A stretch of 41,804 nucleotides of DNA from Pedobacter sp. ASV17 (GTDB lineage Bacteria > Bacteroidota > Bacteroidia > Sphingobacteriales > Sphingobacteriaceae), in NCBI RefSeq assembly GCF_016429065.1, contig NZ_JAELTX010000040.1, positions 1 through 41,804 of the forward strand, in the 5' to 3' direction. Numbering within the stretch: the stretch's first letter is position 1; each line of letters opens with the position of its first letter. Below are positions 16,798 through 26,583 of the stretch, piece after piece. A program made the translations under genes and the position numbers. The notes beneath the pieces are model-generated. The model worked only from the letters and a program-made list of their open reading frames with translations, was not told the DNA's origin and searched no databases.

Positions 16798-18207
16798 TTA
16801 TTTTTTACGTTGAACTAGGTAGTAACATCCATATAAAAACAACATCCATAAAGGAATGAGCTCTACAGACATTTTCAATCCTGTAAGCCACATTACAACC
16901 AGTATACCTGCTAAAAAGAACAAACAGATGTAATTACTAATTGGATACAGGAACGATGGAAACTTCGTCTTTTCCAATTGATGTGCTTTCCTGAATTTAA
17001 TGTGGGTATAGCTAATCATTAACCAGTTGATGACAAGTGCTGATACCACTAAAGACATGAGTATGCTTAGCGCTTGTTCTGGAATGATTTTGTTGATCAC
17101 AATGCAAATAGCAGCAAATACCGCAGAAACTAAGATGGCCATTACGGGCACGTAGTTTTTGTTAAGTTTAGATAGGAACTTTGGTGCATTGCCCTGTTGT
17201 GCCAATCCGTAAAGCATACGGCTATTGCTGTAAACACTGCTATTATATACAGATAGCGCTGCGGTAAGTACAATCACATTCAGTACATTGGCAATCAGCT
17301 TGGTGAAGTTAATGTTCTGTCCAAAAATATCGAGTTGAAAACCATTAAGTCTTTCAAACACCATTACAAATGGACTGCTACCATCGGTAATGCTTTTCCA
17401 CGGCGATAAAGAGAATAAAATGATCAGTGCCCCAACGTAAAAAATTAATATCCTATAAATTACTTGATTGGTGGCTTTGGGGATATTTTTCTCTGGATTT
17501 TCAGCTTCTGCCGCGGTGATGCCCACCAGTTCCAATCCGCCGAAAGAAAACATAATGAGTGCCATGGCTGCTAAAAGTCCTTCGTAACCTCCATTTCCAT
17601 TGGTGCTCAACCAGCTTTTTGGGAAGAAACCACCGTCGTTCCACAGATTTTTTATGGTTGCTTGCTCTCCACCTGTGCCGCTTAACAACAGGTAACCGCC
17701 AAATATAATCATGGCTATAATGGCCGCTACTTTCACAATGGAGAACCAAAACTCCGCTTCGCCATAAACTTTTACAGAAGCAAGGTTAAGCATATTGATC
17801 ACTACAAAAAAGAATGCACTGGAAGCCCAAAGCGGTATTTCTGGCCACCAAAACTGTACATAAATACCAATTGCTGTCAATTCAGACATGCTTACCAAGA
17901 TGTAAAGCATCCAATAATTCCAGCCAGAGGCAAAGCCAGGGAAAGGTCCCCAATACTTGTAAGCAAAATGGCTAAAGCTGCCCGATACTGGTTCTTGAAC
18001 GACCATTTCGCCAAGCTGACGCATGATGAAGAAGGCAATGATACCTGCAATAGCGTAGCCCAAAATAACAGATGGTCCAGCTAACACAGCCGCAGGACCA
18101 ATGCCTAAAAACAAACCAGTGCCAATGGCACCGCCTAGCGCAATTAGTTGTATATGTCTGTTTTGTAAGCCTCTTTTTAGGTCGTTTTTGTTGTCGGTAT
18201 TTTCCAA
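16798..18207 (-). CDS. Amino acid permease (APC superfamily, AAT type)
   Basis: 469 aa inner-membrane permease with about 12 helices. The opening LKRGLQNRHIQLIALGGAIG and GTGLFLGIGP are the substrate-binding signature of the amino acid transporter family (relatives are GabP, CycA, AroP, ProY). GEMVVQEPVSGSF, GWNYWML and LVGITAAEAENPEKN are further family blocks. The start is TTG at 18207: no ATG or GTG lies in a useful place and the N-terminal motif needs it. It has its own -7 box, and the gene next upstream is pruA, so proline or glutamate-family amino acids are attractive substrates, without proof. Confidence 0.9.
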   Translation of the reverse strand: MENTDNKNDLKRGLQNRHIQLIALGGAIGTGLFLGIGPAAVLAGPSVILGYAIAGIIAFFIMRQLGEMVVQEPVSGSFSHFAYKYWGPFPGFASGWNYWMLYILVSMSELTAIGIYVQFWWPEIPLWASSAFFFVVINMLNLASVKVYGEAEFWFSIVKVAAIIAMIIFGGYLLLSGTGGEQATIKNLWNDGGFFPKSWLSTNGNGGYEGLLAAMALIMFSFGGLELVGITAAEAENPEKNIPKATNQVIYRILIFYVGALIILFSLSPWKSITDGSSPFVMVFERLNGFQLDIFGQNINFTKLIANVLNVIVLTAALSVYNSSVYSNSRMLYGLAQQGNAPKFLSKLNKNYVPVMAILVSAVFAAICIVINKIIPEQALSILMSLVVSALVINWLMISYTHIKFRKAHQLEKTKFPSFLYPISNYICLFFLAGILVVMWLTGLKMSVELIPLWMLFLYGCYYLVQRKK

Positions 18208-18245
18208 GGTTAATGACTTTGAAGTGATCTGATTTATTCTAGATG

Positions 18246-18253
18246 CAAAAATA
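18246..18253 (-). promoter_or_regulatory. -7 promoter box of the amino acid permease gene
   Basis: TATTTTTG on the minus strand, about 38 bp before the TTG start. The closest TTG is 24 bp upstream, a little far for a -33 element, and lies in the loop of the preceding terminator. Confidence 0.5.
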
Positions 18254-18268
18254 GTCTTTTTGAATAAG

Positions 18269-18292
18269 AAAGCCCCGCAAGTGCGGGGCTTT
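18269..18292 (-). terminator. Terminator hairpin of pruA
   Basis: Perfect 10-bp stem AAAGCCCCGC / GCGGGGCTTT with a 4-nt loop, 57 bp past the pruA stop. The T-run is short (three T inside the stem), but the GC-rich stem is strong. Confidence 0.8.
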
Positions 18293-18348
18293 CTATGGTG
18301 ATATGTTTAATAAAGCAATCAAAAAAATGCCTTTTATTAAAATTAAGA

Positions 18349-19983
18349 TTAGTCTTTTGCTAAAAACGGATAAGTATAATCTTTAGGTGGGTCAAAAGTT
18401 TCCTTGATGGTACGTGGAGATACCCAACGCAACAAGTTAATCATTGAACCAGCCTTGTCGTTGGTGCCACTACCTCTAGCGCCGCCAAAAGGCTGTTGAC
18501 CTACTACTGCGCCAGTACATTTATCGTTAATGTAAAAGTTTCCAGCGGCATTGCGTAGGGCGTGGGTAGCTTTGTCAATCGCATAACGGTCTTGGGCGAT
18601 TACTGCACCTGTTAACGCATAGATAGATGTAGTGTCGATAATTTCTAAAGTTTTATCGAAATCTTTATCATCATAAACGTATACCGTTAATACAGGGCCA
18701 AATAATTCTTCGCACATGGTGGTGTATTTAGGGTCGTCTACCACTAAAACAGTAGGCTCAATAAAATACCCTTTGCTCTTATCATAGTTTCCACCGGCAA
18801 TAATTTCAACACCTTTTGCTTTTGACGCTTCGTCAATATACTTGGCTAGTTTGTCAAAAGATTTTTCATCGATTACTGCGTTGATGAAATTGCTGAAATC
18901 TTCGGTTGGGCCCATTTTTAAGGTTGCCAAATCTCTCAATAGATATTCTTTAATTTGAGGCCATTTGCTTTTTGCAACATACACTCTTGAAGCAGCCGAG
19001 CATTTTTGTCCTTGATACTCGAAAGAACCTCTCAAGATCGCAGTGCTTGATACTTCTGCATCTGCCGAACCGTGAACTAGGATGAAATCTTTACCGCCAG
19101 TTTCACCTACAATGCGGGGGTAAGTTTTGTATTTGTGGATGTTGCTACCAATGGTGTTCCAAATATCTTGGAAAACTCCAGTAGAACCTGTGAAGTGGAT
19201 ACCTGCGAAATCAGGGTGCGAAAAAATCACATCGCCCGCATCAGGACCTTTAACGTAAACAAGGTTGATTACACCGTCAGGCAATCCAGCCTCTTTAAAG
19301 ATTTGCATGATTAAGCTTGCTGCATAAATCTGGGTGTCGGCAGGTTTCCAAACCACTACGTTGCCCATCATTGCTACGCATGATGGCAAGTTTCCAGCAA
19401 TGGCAGTAAAGTTGAAAGGGGTTAGTGCAAAAACAAAGCCTTCTAAGGGACGTTGCTCTACTCTGTTCCAGCTACCTCTAGGAGAAACAGGAGGTTGTTG
19501 TTTATAGATCTCAGTCATGTAACTCACGTTAAAACGCAAGAAATCTATCAGTTCGCAGGCAGAATCTATTTCAGCTTGGAAAGCATTTTTGCTTTGACCT
19601 AGCATGGTTGCCGCATTCAATTTGTATCTGTATGGACCTGCAATTAAATCAGCAGCTTTTAAGAAAATAGCAGCTCTTTGTTCCCAAGCTAAATTTTCCC
19701 AATCGGCTTTTGCGGCTAATGCAGCATCAATGGCTTGTTGTACGTGAGTTTTACTGCCCCTGCTAAAAGTGGCTAAAACATGTTGGTGATCGTGAGGAGG
19801 CCTGATGTTGATTTTCTCATCGGTAAACACCTCTTTGTCTCCAATATACATAGGGATATCTGTTACTTTAGATCTTCCCTCGGCCAAGGCCGCTTTTAAT
19901 AATTCTCTTTCCTTGCTTCCTGGTGCGTAACCCAAAATGGGCTCATTAACAGGAGCAGGAACGTTAAAAAATCCTTTAAGCAT
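18349..19983 (-). CDS. pruA: L-glutamate gamma-semialdehyde dehydrogenase (1-pyrroline-5-carboxylate dehydrogenase)
   Basis: 544 aa, the standard length of the single-domain enzyme. It oxidises glutamate gamma-semialdehyde to glutamate with NAD+, the last step of proline breakdown. General base Glu294 in IVGETGGKD and nucleophile Cys328 in EYQGQKCSAASR are visible. The N-terminal PVNEPILGYAPGS and the GAVVGQQPFGGARGSGTNDKAG region are typical of this family. No proline dehydrogenase domain is fused, so putA-type activity must be encoded elsewhere. ATG 19983; a TATATTTG box lies 18 bp upstream. The downstream permease may feed the same pathway. Confidence 0.95.
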   Translation of the reverse strand: MLKGFFNVPAPVNEPILGYAPGSKERELLKAALAEGRSKVTDIPMYIGDKEVFTDEKINIRPPHDHQHVLATFSRGSKTHVQQAIDAALAAKADWENLAWEQRAAIFLKAADLIAGPYRYKLNAATMLGQSKNAFQAEIDSACELIDFLRFNVSYMTEIYKQQPPVSPRGSWNRVEQRPLEGFVFALTPFNFTAIAGNLPSCVAMMGNVVVWKPADTQIYAASLIMQIFKEAGLPDGVINLVYVKGPDAGDVIFSHPDFAGIHFTGSTGVFQDIWNTIGSNIHKYKTYPRIVGETGGKDFILVHGSADAEVSSTAILRGSFEYQGQKCSAASRVYVAKSKWPQIKEYLLRDLATLKMGPTEDFSNFINAVIDEKSFDKLAKYIDEASKAKGVEIIAGGNYDKSKGYFIEPTVLVVDDPKYTTMCEELFGPVLTVYVYDDKDFDKTLEIIDTTSIYALTGAVIAQDRYAIDKATHALRNAAGNFYINDKCTGAVVGQQPFGGARGSGTNDKAGSMINLLRWVSPRTIKETFDPPKDYTYPFLAKD

Positions 19984-20329
19984 AATAAGTAGTAATTTTC
20001 ACAAATATAGGGGTTTAATTTTGGATAGCGGGGCATTAGTGGTTATCGATTGCAGATTATTACGGTACGATCACTGAAATTCTTAATTGTGTTTATTATC
20101 AGTGTTTTGCGAGGTGAAATCTGTCGGAAGATGGAAGAGTAACAAGGTGGGGCACTGAAATTCTTCGAATAAAAAATAGCAAAATAATCTTCGTTTTTAA
20201 GGTGTGAATGAAGATTTAGTTTTTAGAGAAAAAAGTTGTAACGTAATCTTTCTTTTTTTATTGTGATTATGTCTAATTTAGTTTTAAATCGCTCTCTCAT
20301 AGATAAATAGTTCTTTAACCATGTAAATT
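19984..20329. other. Divergent intergenic region between pruA and the beta-helix gene
   Basis: 346 bp without a gene. The left end holds the pruA -7 box. CACTGAAATTCTT occurs twice (20072-20084 and 20153-20165) as a direct repeat 81 bp apart. Towards the right, TTTT, 19 bp, TAGTTTTA (near 20275-20282) is a weak promoter candidate for the beta-helix gene, about 45 nt before its ATG. No hairpin terminator was seen. Confidence 0.5.
20002..20009 (-). promoter_or_regulatory. -7 promoter box of pruA
   Basis: TATATTTG on the minus strand, 18 bp before ATG. No clear -33 element at the normal spacing. Confidence 0.5.
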
Positions 20330-23300
20330 ATGAGAAAAACTCTACTCAGAGCACTACCTATGCTTTTTGTTGGATTGTTGGTAGCCCTTCAAGGGGTGCA
20401 AGCACAAACAAATTACTATGTAGACCCTGTTGTAGGGAACGACGGCAATACAGGTACAGTAGGTTCGCCAAAAAGAAGTATCCAAGCCGCAGTGGATGTT
20501 GCTGCTTCGGGAGACGTTATTAATTTGGCCGATGGTACCTATTCACCAGTAGGGGTGGTGACAGGGTATTTCGTGAACGTTGATAAACCACTAACCATAA
20601 AGGGCGCTTCAAGGGCTGGGACCATTGTTGATGGTACGGTAGCAAATTACATTACCACTGTTAGCTATGGATTTAGGATTGCGGCTAACAATGTGTCGAT
20701 AGAAAATCTTACGGTAACTAATTTTGAAACGGGTGTAGGGGTAGGAATAGATATTGCTAGCCTTAGTTTAAACAATATCGCAGCTAATGAAAATTACCGA
20801 TATGGCTTTTATACGAATAGAAGTGTCAATGGTTTATTGATTAAGCTTTCAACTTTTAACTATAACGGAAATAAAGGGAGTGTTCCAGTGGCGAGCAGCG
20901 CTAGGGGAATCATGTTACAAAGTACTGCTGCAAATCATGTGGGTGTTGAAATTGACAACAATGAGGTTTCCTTTAATCAATTAGTGGGCATTGATTTTGC
21001 AGGTTCTGCTTATACCAGCGATATTAAAATCATTGGGAATACGATAGATTCTAATGGCGATTCGGGTATTGGTGCATGGTTGGGTAAAAATAGCCTAACC
21101 TCTGGACCCGTGCTGATTACTGGTAACGTAATTACGTTGACCAACAATTCCAGATTTGGGATTGAAGTTAAAAATGTACTGGGAACTGGAGCTAGTGCCG
21201 GTAATGGGTCTGTGGTCATATCGGCAAATCAAATCACTCAAATTGGTGCGCCAACAAACTCCAGGGATTTTGCAGCCATTGCGGTGCTAAGAAGGAAGGA
21301 TGGTTACACAGATATTAATGACCAACCTTTTGGAGCCTACATCACCAATAACATCATCTCAAATATTAAAGGGTCTGCCGCTGCGGAAGGAGATGGTTTT
21401 GGTATCGTAGTGGGGGGTACGGGACATAGCCTTGTCGGTAATATCATTACTGGAACAGATGTGGCCATACAATTGCAAAAAGGCAATATCGGCTACAATG
21501 GTGATGCCAATAGCCCTAGTAATTCGGGTGATGCCAATACCCTTTATTTCGACAGGGATAATTCGGCAGATGCTTGTGCTTATTTGGATGGTAATAACTT
21601 AAGTTTAAACAGTACAGATTTCAGATTGGTAACCAGTGCGGTTGCTTCTACTGCGGTTGAGCCAGAATTGGTGGCCAGCAATACCACAACTGGAGTGCGT
21701 TTCTGCTCTATTCAATCGGCCATAGATGCTCCTTCGACACTTGCGGGCAATACCATAAATGTTTTTGAAGGTACGCATACCTTAACTACGGGCATCAACA
21801 TTGCGAAAGGCATTACTTTGGAGGGGAATGGCGGGATTTTAGCAAACAAGCCCATTATTACTGGAGGCGATGTGGCCAATAAAGCGCTCATTTATGTGGC
21901 CGTACCAAATGTGACGATTTCGAACTTGCACCTTCGATTCCAAGAGAGCAATTTTAATAACCCAACCACTACCACTACGGCGGGCTATGGTATCAAATCG
22001 GGTCCAACGGGCAGCTTTAATAATTTAACAATTACCGATAATTTAATAGAGGGTACCAATACCAGTTATGTATTTAATAGTGCGGCTATCTTTTTAGGGA
22101 TTTTGAATGCCAATGGAAACGATAAGGTAACCATCTTAAGAAATACCGTTGGGCATACTGTATCTAATAATGCTTTGGGCAGGGCGGTAAGGGCATCTAA
22201 TATTAATGGAAATATAGACGATAATAATTTCAAAGCGCATTACGCTACCATACAAGCGGGAGATATGAGCGGCGGAGCACTGGTAGTGAATAACAATACG
22301 CTGCAAGGTAAACTGGCCATGAATGGCTATGTGAGCCCAGGTAATAAAATCACCAATAACATCATCACTTCTGGTGGAGCCGCTGATGCAAACGGACAAA
22401 CTGGAGCCGATAGGCAACCAGCATTGATTGAAATCATTTCGACCATCAGCCCTGGTTCAAATGTGGAAGTATCAGGGAATACTCTGAATGATTTTCAACT
22501 GTTGGGATTGGCGGTGTTTTATTCGAGCAATGTGAGTGTGATCAACAATATTTTTAATCCGCTTTCGGGGAGTTCAAATACGGTAGGGCTTTATTTTGAT
22601 ACCAAAACTACCAATTCGGGAACTCCTGGAGCGAAATCATTTTCTAACCTAATTGTAAAACAAAATACCTTTAATACACCTACGCCTTTGGGTACGGGGC
22701 ATGTGGGCATTAAGTTTGCCAATTCTTATAGTGATATAGCTTTAGCGCCATTAACGGGTGCGGTGATTGGTGGTCCTGGTACGGAGGCTAACATCTTTGT
22801 GGCCACGCTTAGTGAATACATCAGGCTTGATGACAGGCCTGCAGGAACTACGGCAGCCGACCCAATTTGGTCTTCTCCATATTATAATTCAGCAGCGGTT
22901 ACCAATATTTTGCCTTTCACTTCTAATGTTGTTGCCGAGCGGAATGTGTTTGGGGCTTATGATACCAGAACAGATAGAACTGCGGCTACGTTTTCGATCA
23001 TCAAAACTAAAATTCATGATATAGATGATGTGCCAGGTTTGGGAGAAGTGTTTTTAAACCTTCCAATACGAAATGTAAATACGAGTGAAGGTTTTGCAAC
23101 GTTGCAAGAAGCTATCGACGATGCGGACACGCAAAATGGACACGTGATTAATGTGGAGGAAGGTACTTATACGCTTACTTCTGCGGTAGTGGTAAATAAA
23201 CAAGTGACTTTGAGGGGGAATAGCTTAAACTTAGCAGCTAAGCCTATTATTAACGGTAGTACAGGTCCAGTGATTAATACAGGAGATCGTAAAAATGCAC

Positions 23301-25804
23301 TGATTGAAATTGATGCGCCAAATGTGAAAATCCAAAACTTTGAGTTCCAGATTAACCAAGAGCCTACTTACATTGGAATTGCCTCCACTGTCACTGATAA
23401 TTTCAATAACCTAGAAGTTTCCGATAATGTGTTTAAGGGAACTAAAACGCAAAGTGTGGCTGGTTACGAGTGGTATAGTCATGCGATGAGATTGGGGAGG
23501 AATGATGTTGGTGTCCTGAATAATGCAATTAGCATTGTTCGTAATACGGTTACCTATGCTAATTTATTGGCTCCAGAATTATTTGGAAGAGGTGTTTATG
23601 CCTATAATACGTCTGGAATTATCGGTGGTTCGTCTGCCGATAAAAACAATATTGTTGCCGTGTATGGATTGCAGGCTGGAAATATTGGAGATGGTGCTGG
23701 TAATAATTTCGAGTTCTCCTATAACGATTTGCCAGTTGGTTTGGTGTCAGTGCTAAATGCGAAAGTGGGCAATCATAAAATCAACAATAACCATATTGGT
23801 GCTGGCATTCCAAGTTTGAGTCAGGCGAATTTGATTGTGAGAATGTTGGAGGTGAAAGGAAGCAGAACGGCAAATGCAAATATAGAAATTGCCAATAACG
23901 TCATCACTAACTATGCTAACATTGGGATTTTTGTACAGCGGTCAAATAACGTGAGCATCAAGAACAACACCTTAACGCCATTTCCAGGAGGAATGGCCTT
24001 CAGCTCTATTGTGTTTTCGAGTAAGGAGGGAACTAATGGGGCGCAGAGTCCTGTCACTTCAAATAACCTGTCGATTACTGGTAATACCTTTAATGGCACG
24101 GGGGGTGTTGGGATAAGTTTCTATAATCATAATGGGTCTGCTTCTGTAAAACCTATTTCGAACGTGAAAATTGGCGGTACAGAAATAGATAAAAATATTT
24201 TTGCCGGTACTATGGGGACATACATCTTTTTGGATGGAATAACCTCTGGAACTTCGGCAGCTTATGGAACGCTTTATGATGTTGTGCAAGATGGAACAAA
24301 TACCACTAATATCTTCCCTTTTAATAGTGATATAGATGCGTCTTACAATATGTTTGGGGCTGTTCATAGTGGTACAGAAACCAATTTTGATAACCTGCTA
24401 GGTGTTAAAGCTCAAATTGTAGATGGGGTGGATAATGGCTTGACGGGTTATGTGAACATTCAGCCGCAAAAAGCTTTTATTGGAACCTTGGCTACCTTGG
24501 ATAATGCTTTAAAAACAGTGCCTGATGGATTTACGGTAGTGTTAAAAAATGATCCAGCCATTTATGCCACTTTGGGCAATAGAACGCTTAGCAATGCGCA
24601 CACTTTTGCCATTGATAATAATGCCATAAGCGAGATTGTTTTTGGAGATGTTAACCTAGGGGCATTGGCCAAAGCAGTAACTTTTAATCAGCCAGTAAAA
24701 GCTACAGGCAACTTTGTAGTTACCGAAGGTAGGGTGAACGCTGCTGCGGGGCTAACGCTTGATGCTGCTAAAACCATTAATTTCAATTTGAGTAAACCAC
24801 AAAATTTCATCAACGGAAAAATCAAATTGCTTAACGTCGCTAACGGCACGGTCGCTAACTTGATGATTGGCAAGGGTACGGCTTCTTCGGCGATTTCGCT
24901 AACGGGTGTGGTAGGTGCCGCTTCAGATTTTGAGCTGGAGTATTTCCCAATATCCTATCTGAATGTGGCTAGTTTCGATCCAGTGACCATAGGTTACGTG
25001 CATAACAAAGAATATTGGACCGTTAATAAATTGAGCGGCAATGCTCAAGCTAAAGTAGGTTTAAGTACTTACGATTTTGCTGCTTCCGGCTTTTCGAGCT
25101 TTGCGACGCTTGATGCCGTGGTGGCGAGATTTGATGTTGGAGGTAATACTTGGGTGAGCGCTGGGAACGACAGTTTCTCGGTAATTGGAAGTACAGGAAC
25201 GATGACTTCGGGACTAAATACTGATTTCGGCGTATTCACCTTTGCAAAAACACCAGGAGTTTTACCTGTCACTTTGGTTGATTTTACAGCGAAGCTTTCT
25301 ACTGGAGGCGCCTTAATTAGATGGACCACAAGTTCCGAGCAAAACAATGCCAAATTTGAAATAGAGAAAAGCTTGGACGGTAAAAACTTTAGCACGATTG
25401 ATAGCAAAACAGGAAAAGGAAATTCAACTACGATGTCAAACTACGAAGTGACTGATGTGAGCTTTAAGCAATCTGCTTATTACAGATTAGCGCAGGTTGA
25501 TGCGAACGGAACGCGAACAACTTTTGATAAGCTCACCCGATTTGTAAAAGGTTTTGATCAAGAGCTTTCAGTGTTGGCATATCCTAATCCAGTAACCACT
25601 AAGCTTTACGTGAGTTTAGGTGCTTCGGCTAAAGGGAATGTTAAATTATTGCTTACCGATATCACTGGAAAAACTTTAAAAACTAAAAATGTAGAAAATT
25701 CTCCGCTAGTAGAGTTGGACGTAGCCGAGATAGGTCCAGGCTCATATATCCTACAGATTGTTAAAGAAAGCGGGAATGTGTCGAAAAAAATTGTGAAACT
25801 CTAA
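20330..25804 (+). CDS. Giant secreted beta-helix protein with T9SS C-terminal sorting domain
   Basis: 1824 aa. Signal peptide 1-25 (ending GVQAQ). Three beta-helix modules start near residues 28 (YYVDPVVGNDGNTG, SIQAAVDVAASGDVINLADGTY), 443 and 904. The second and third look like a tandem duplication of about 460 aa (SIQSAIDAPS.. / TLQEAIDDAD.., then LEGNG / LRGNS and similar coil repeats). Repeating N-x-N-x-(I/L/F) turns fit a right-handed parallel helix. Residues about 1645-1735 form a fibronectin-like sandwich (ALIRWTTSSEQNNAKFEIEKS), and 1746-1824 a type A T9SS sorting domain starting at LSVLAYPNPV and ending KKIVKL. It is therefore likely exported through the type IX system and fixed on, or released from, the cell surface. 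Adhesin or polysaccharide-active roles are both possible; no catalytic site was identified. Followed by its own terminator. Confidence 0.9.
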   Translation: MRKTLLRALPMLFVGLLVALQGVQAQTNYYVDPVVGNDGNTGTVGSPKRSIQAAVDVAASGDVINLADGTYSPVGVVTGYFVNVDKPLTIKGASRAGTIVDGTVANYITTVSYGFRIAANNVSIENLTVTNFETGVGVGIDIASLSLNNIAANENYRYGFYTNRSVNGLLIKLSTFNYNGNKGSVPVASSARGIMLQSTAANHVGVEIDNNEVSFNQLVGIDFAGSAYTSDIKIIGNTIDSNGDSGIGAWLGKNSLTSGPVLITGNVITLTNNSRFGIEVKNVLGTGASAGNGSVVISANQITQIGAPTNSRDFAAIAVLRRKDGYTDINDQPFGAYITNNIISNIKGSAAAEGDGFGIVVGGTGHSLVGNIITGTDVAIQLQKGNIGYNGDANSPSNSGDANTLYFDRDNSADACAYLDGNNLSLNSTDFRLVTSAVASTAVEPELVASNTTTGVRFCSIQSAIDAPSTLAGNTINVFEGTHTLTTGINIAKGITLEGNGGILANKPIITGGDVANKALIYVAVPNVTISNLHLRFQESNFNNPTTTTTAGYGIKSGPTGSFNNLTITDNLIEGTNTSYVFNSAAIFLGILNANGNDKVTILRNTVGHTVSNNALGRAVRASNINGNIDDNNFKAHYATIQAGDMSGGALVVNNNTLQGKLAMNGYVSPGNKITNNIITSGGAADANGQTGADRQPALIEIISTISPGSNVEVSGNTLNDFQLLGLAVFYSSNVSVINNIFNPLSGSSNTVGLYFDTKTTNSGTPGAKSFSNLIVKQNTFNTPTPLGTGHVGIKFANSYSDIALAPLTGAVIGGPGTEANIFVATLSEYIRLDDRPAGTTAADPIWSSPYYNSAAVTNILPFTSNVVAERNVFGAYDTRTDRTAATFSIIKTKIHDIDDVPGLGEVFLNLPIRNVNTSEGFATLQEAIDDADTQNGHVINVEEGTYTLTSAVVVNKQVTLRGNSLNLAAKPIINGSTGPVINTGDRKNALIEIDAPNVKIQNFEFQINQEPTYIGIASTVTDNFNNLEVSDNVFKGTKTQSVAGYEWYSHAMRLGRNDVGVLNNAISIVRNTVTYANLLAPELFGRGVYAYNTSGIIGGSSADKNNIVAVYGLQAGNIGDGAGNNFEFSYNDLPVGLVSVLNAKVGNHKINNNHIGAGIPSLSQANLIVRMLEVKGSRTANANIEIANNVITNYANIGIFVQRSNNVSIKNNTLTPFPGGMAFSSIVFSSKEGTNGAQSPVTSNNLSITGNTFNGTGGVGISFYNHNGSASVKPISNVKIGGTEIDKNIFAGTMGTYIFLDGITSGTSAAYGTLYDVVQDGTNTTNIFPFNSDIDASYNMFGAVHSGTETNFDNLLGVKAQIVDGVDNGLTGYVNIQPQKAFIGTLATLDNALKTVPDGFTVVLKNDPAIYATLGNRTLSNAHTFAIDNNAISEIVFGDVNLGALAKAVTFNQPVKATGNFVVTEGRVNAAAGLTLDAAKTINFNLSKPQNFINGKIKLLNVANGTVANLMIGKGTASSAISLTGVVGAASDFELEYFPISYLNVASFDPVTIGYVHNKEYWTVNKLSGNAQAKVGLSTYDFAASGFSSFATLDAVVARFDVGGNTWVSAGNDSFSVIGSTGTMTSGLNTDFGVFTFAKTPGVLPVTLVDFTAKLSTGGALIRWTTSSEQNNAKFEIEKSLDGKNFSTIDSKTGKGNSTTMSNYEVTDVSFKQSAYYRLAQVDANGTRTTFDKLTRFVKGFDQELSVLAYPNPVTTKLYVSLGASAKGNVKLLLTDITGKTLKTKNVENSPLVELDVAEIGPGSYILQIVKESGNVSKKIVKL

Positions 25805-25827
25805 TCCAAAATTAACAGCAACAGTGT

Positions 25828-25857
25828 AAAGGAGAGGCTTAGCTTCTCCTTTTTTTA
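25828..25857 (+). terminator. Rho-independent terminator of the beta-helix gene
   Basis: AAAGGAGA pairs with TCTCCTTT around a short loop and a T-run follows. It lies 24 bp after the stop. Confidence 0.88.
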
Positions 25858-25876
25858 TGGATAAAATAATTTGAGA

Positions 25877-25908
25877 TTTTAAAATATTAACACTGTTAAT
25901 TATATTTG
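25877..25908 (+). promoter_or_regulatory. Promoter of the tetR-efflux operon with internal palindromic operator
   Basis: TTTT (25877-25880), 20 bp, then TATATTTG (25901-25908). Between them sits the 15-bp palindrome ATTAACACTGTTAAT (25886-25900), a classical repressor position between -33 and -7. The box ends 7 bp before ATG 25916, so the mRNA would have almost no leader. The same operator recurs at 26566. Confidence 0.75.
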
Positions 25909-25915
25909 CTTCGTC

Positions 25916-26560
25916 ATGAGTGAAACGAATACGAAAAGCAGACGCCTCAAACATAAGGAAGACCTAAAGAGAAAAATTTTGGAAGTGGCCAAAGAGCTGT
26001 TCCTCAAACATGGCTATGAGTCTATCTCTATTAGAAAGATTGCTGATAAAATTGGCATAAGTCCTACCACCATCTATCTCTATTATCAAGATAAAAGTGA
26101 TGTGATTTATGCCCTGCACCAAGAGGGATTTAAAATGCTTTCCTCGCATTTTGCAGTGCTCAGAAATGTGGAAGAGCCTTTCGAAAGATTGAAGGCTATG
26201 GGTAGGAGTTATATTGAGTTTGCAATCGAAAATCGTGATTTTTATGAGCTTATGTTCATTATGAGAGAACCCATTGAGTTTGTAAATAAGAACTATGCCT
26301 GTGAGTGGGAAGAGGGCGGTGCAGCCTTTGAGGCCTTGCTGGTTACTGTTGCCGATTGTAAAGCTAAAGGTTATTTTAAGCAGGCAGATTTGCATGCAAT
26401 GTCTTTGTATGTTTGGGCTACCATTCATGGTATTTGTTCCTTGAAATTGCAAGGACATCTAGACCATGTGGTGAATGCTCACTTTCCAGAAAAGGAACAG
26501 CAGCTTAGTTTGGAGAAGGCTTTTGATACCTTGATATTCATCTTAAAAAGTATTCAATAG
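25916..26560 (+). CDS. TetR/AcrR family repressor of the efflux operon
   Basis: 214 aa. The N-terminal DNA-binding domain (about 14-62) has ISIRKIADKIGISPTTIYLYYQDKSDVIYAL as helix-turn-helix, a textbook TetR motif. The C-terminal part (about 70-214) is helical and would bind the inducer. The gene leads the tolC-hlyD-RND operon, and identical palindromes in its promoter and right after it fit autorepression and control of efflux (inference). ATG 25916 is the only good start. The inducing compound is unknown. Confidence 0.93.
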   Translation: MSETNTKSRRLKHKEDLKRKILEVAKELFLKHGYESISIRKIADKIGISPTTIYLYYQDKSDVIYALHQEGFKMLSSHFAVLRNVEEPFERLKAMGRSYIEFAIENRDFYELMFIMREPIEFVNKNYACEWEEGGAAFEALLVTVADCKAKGYFKQADLHAMSLYVWATIHGICSLKLQGHLDHVVNAHFPEKEQQLSLEKAFDTLIFILKSIQ

Positions 26561-26565
26561 TAATG

Positions 26566-26581
26566 TTAACACTGTTAATTA
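26566..26581 (+). promoter_or_regulatory. Second copy of the TetR-type operator
   Basis: The 16-mer TTAACACTGTTAATTA is identical to 25887-25902. It falls in the tetR-tolC junction, just before ATG 26584. A TATTTG element also follows it (near 26592-26597), as in the first copy, but here it is inside the tolC signal-peptide codons. Confidence 0.7.
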
Positions 26582-26583
26582 AA

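Noticed and set aside
25964..26458. 164-codon frame opposite tetR
   Set aside because: The plus strand carries a clear TetR protein; the opposite frame has no promoter or recognisable motif.
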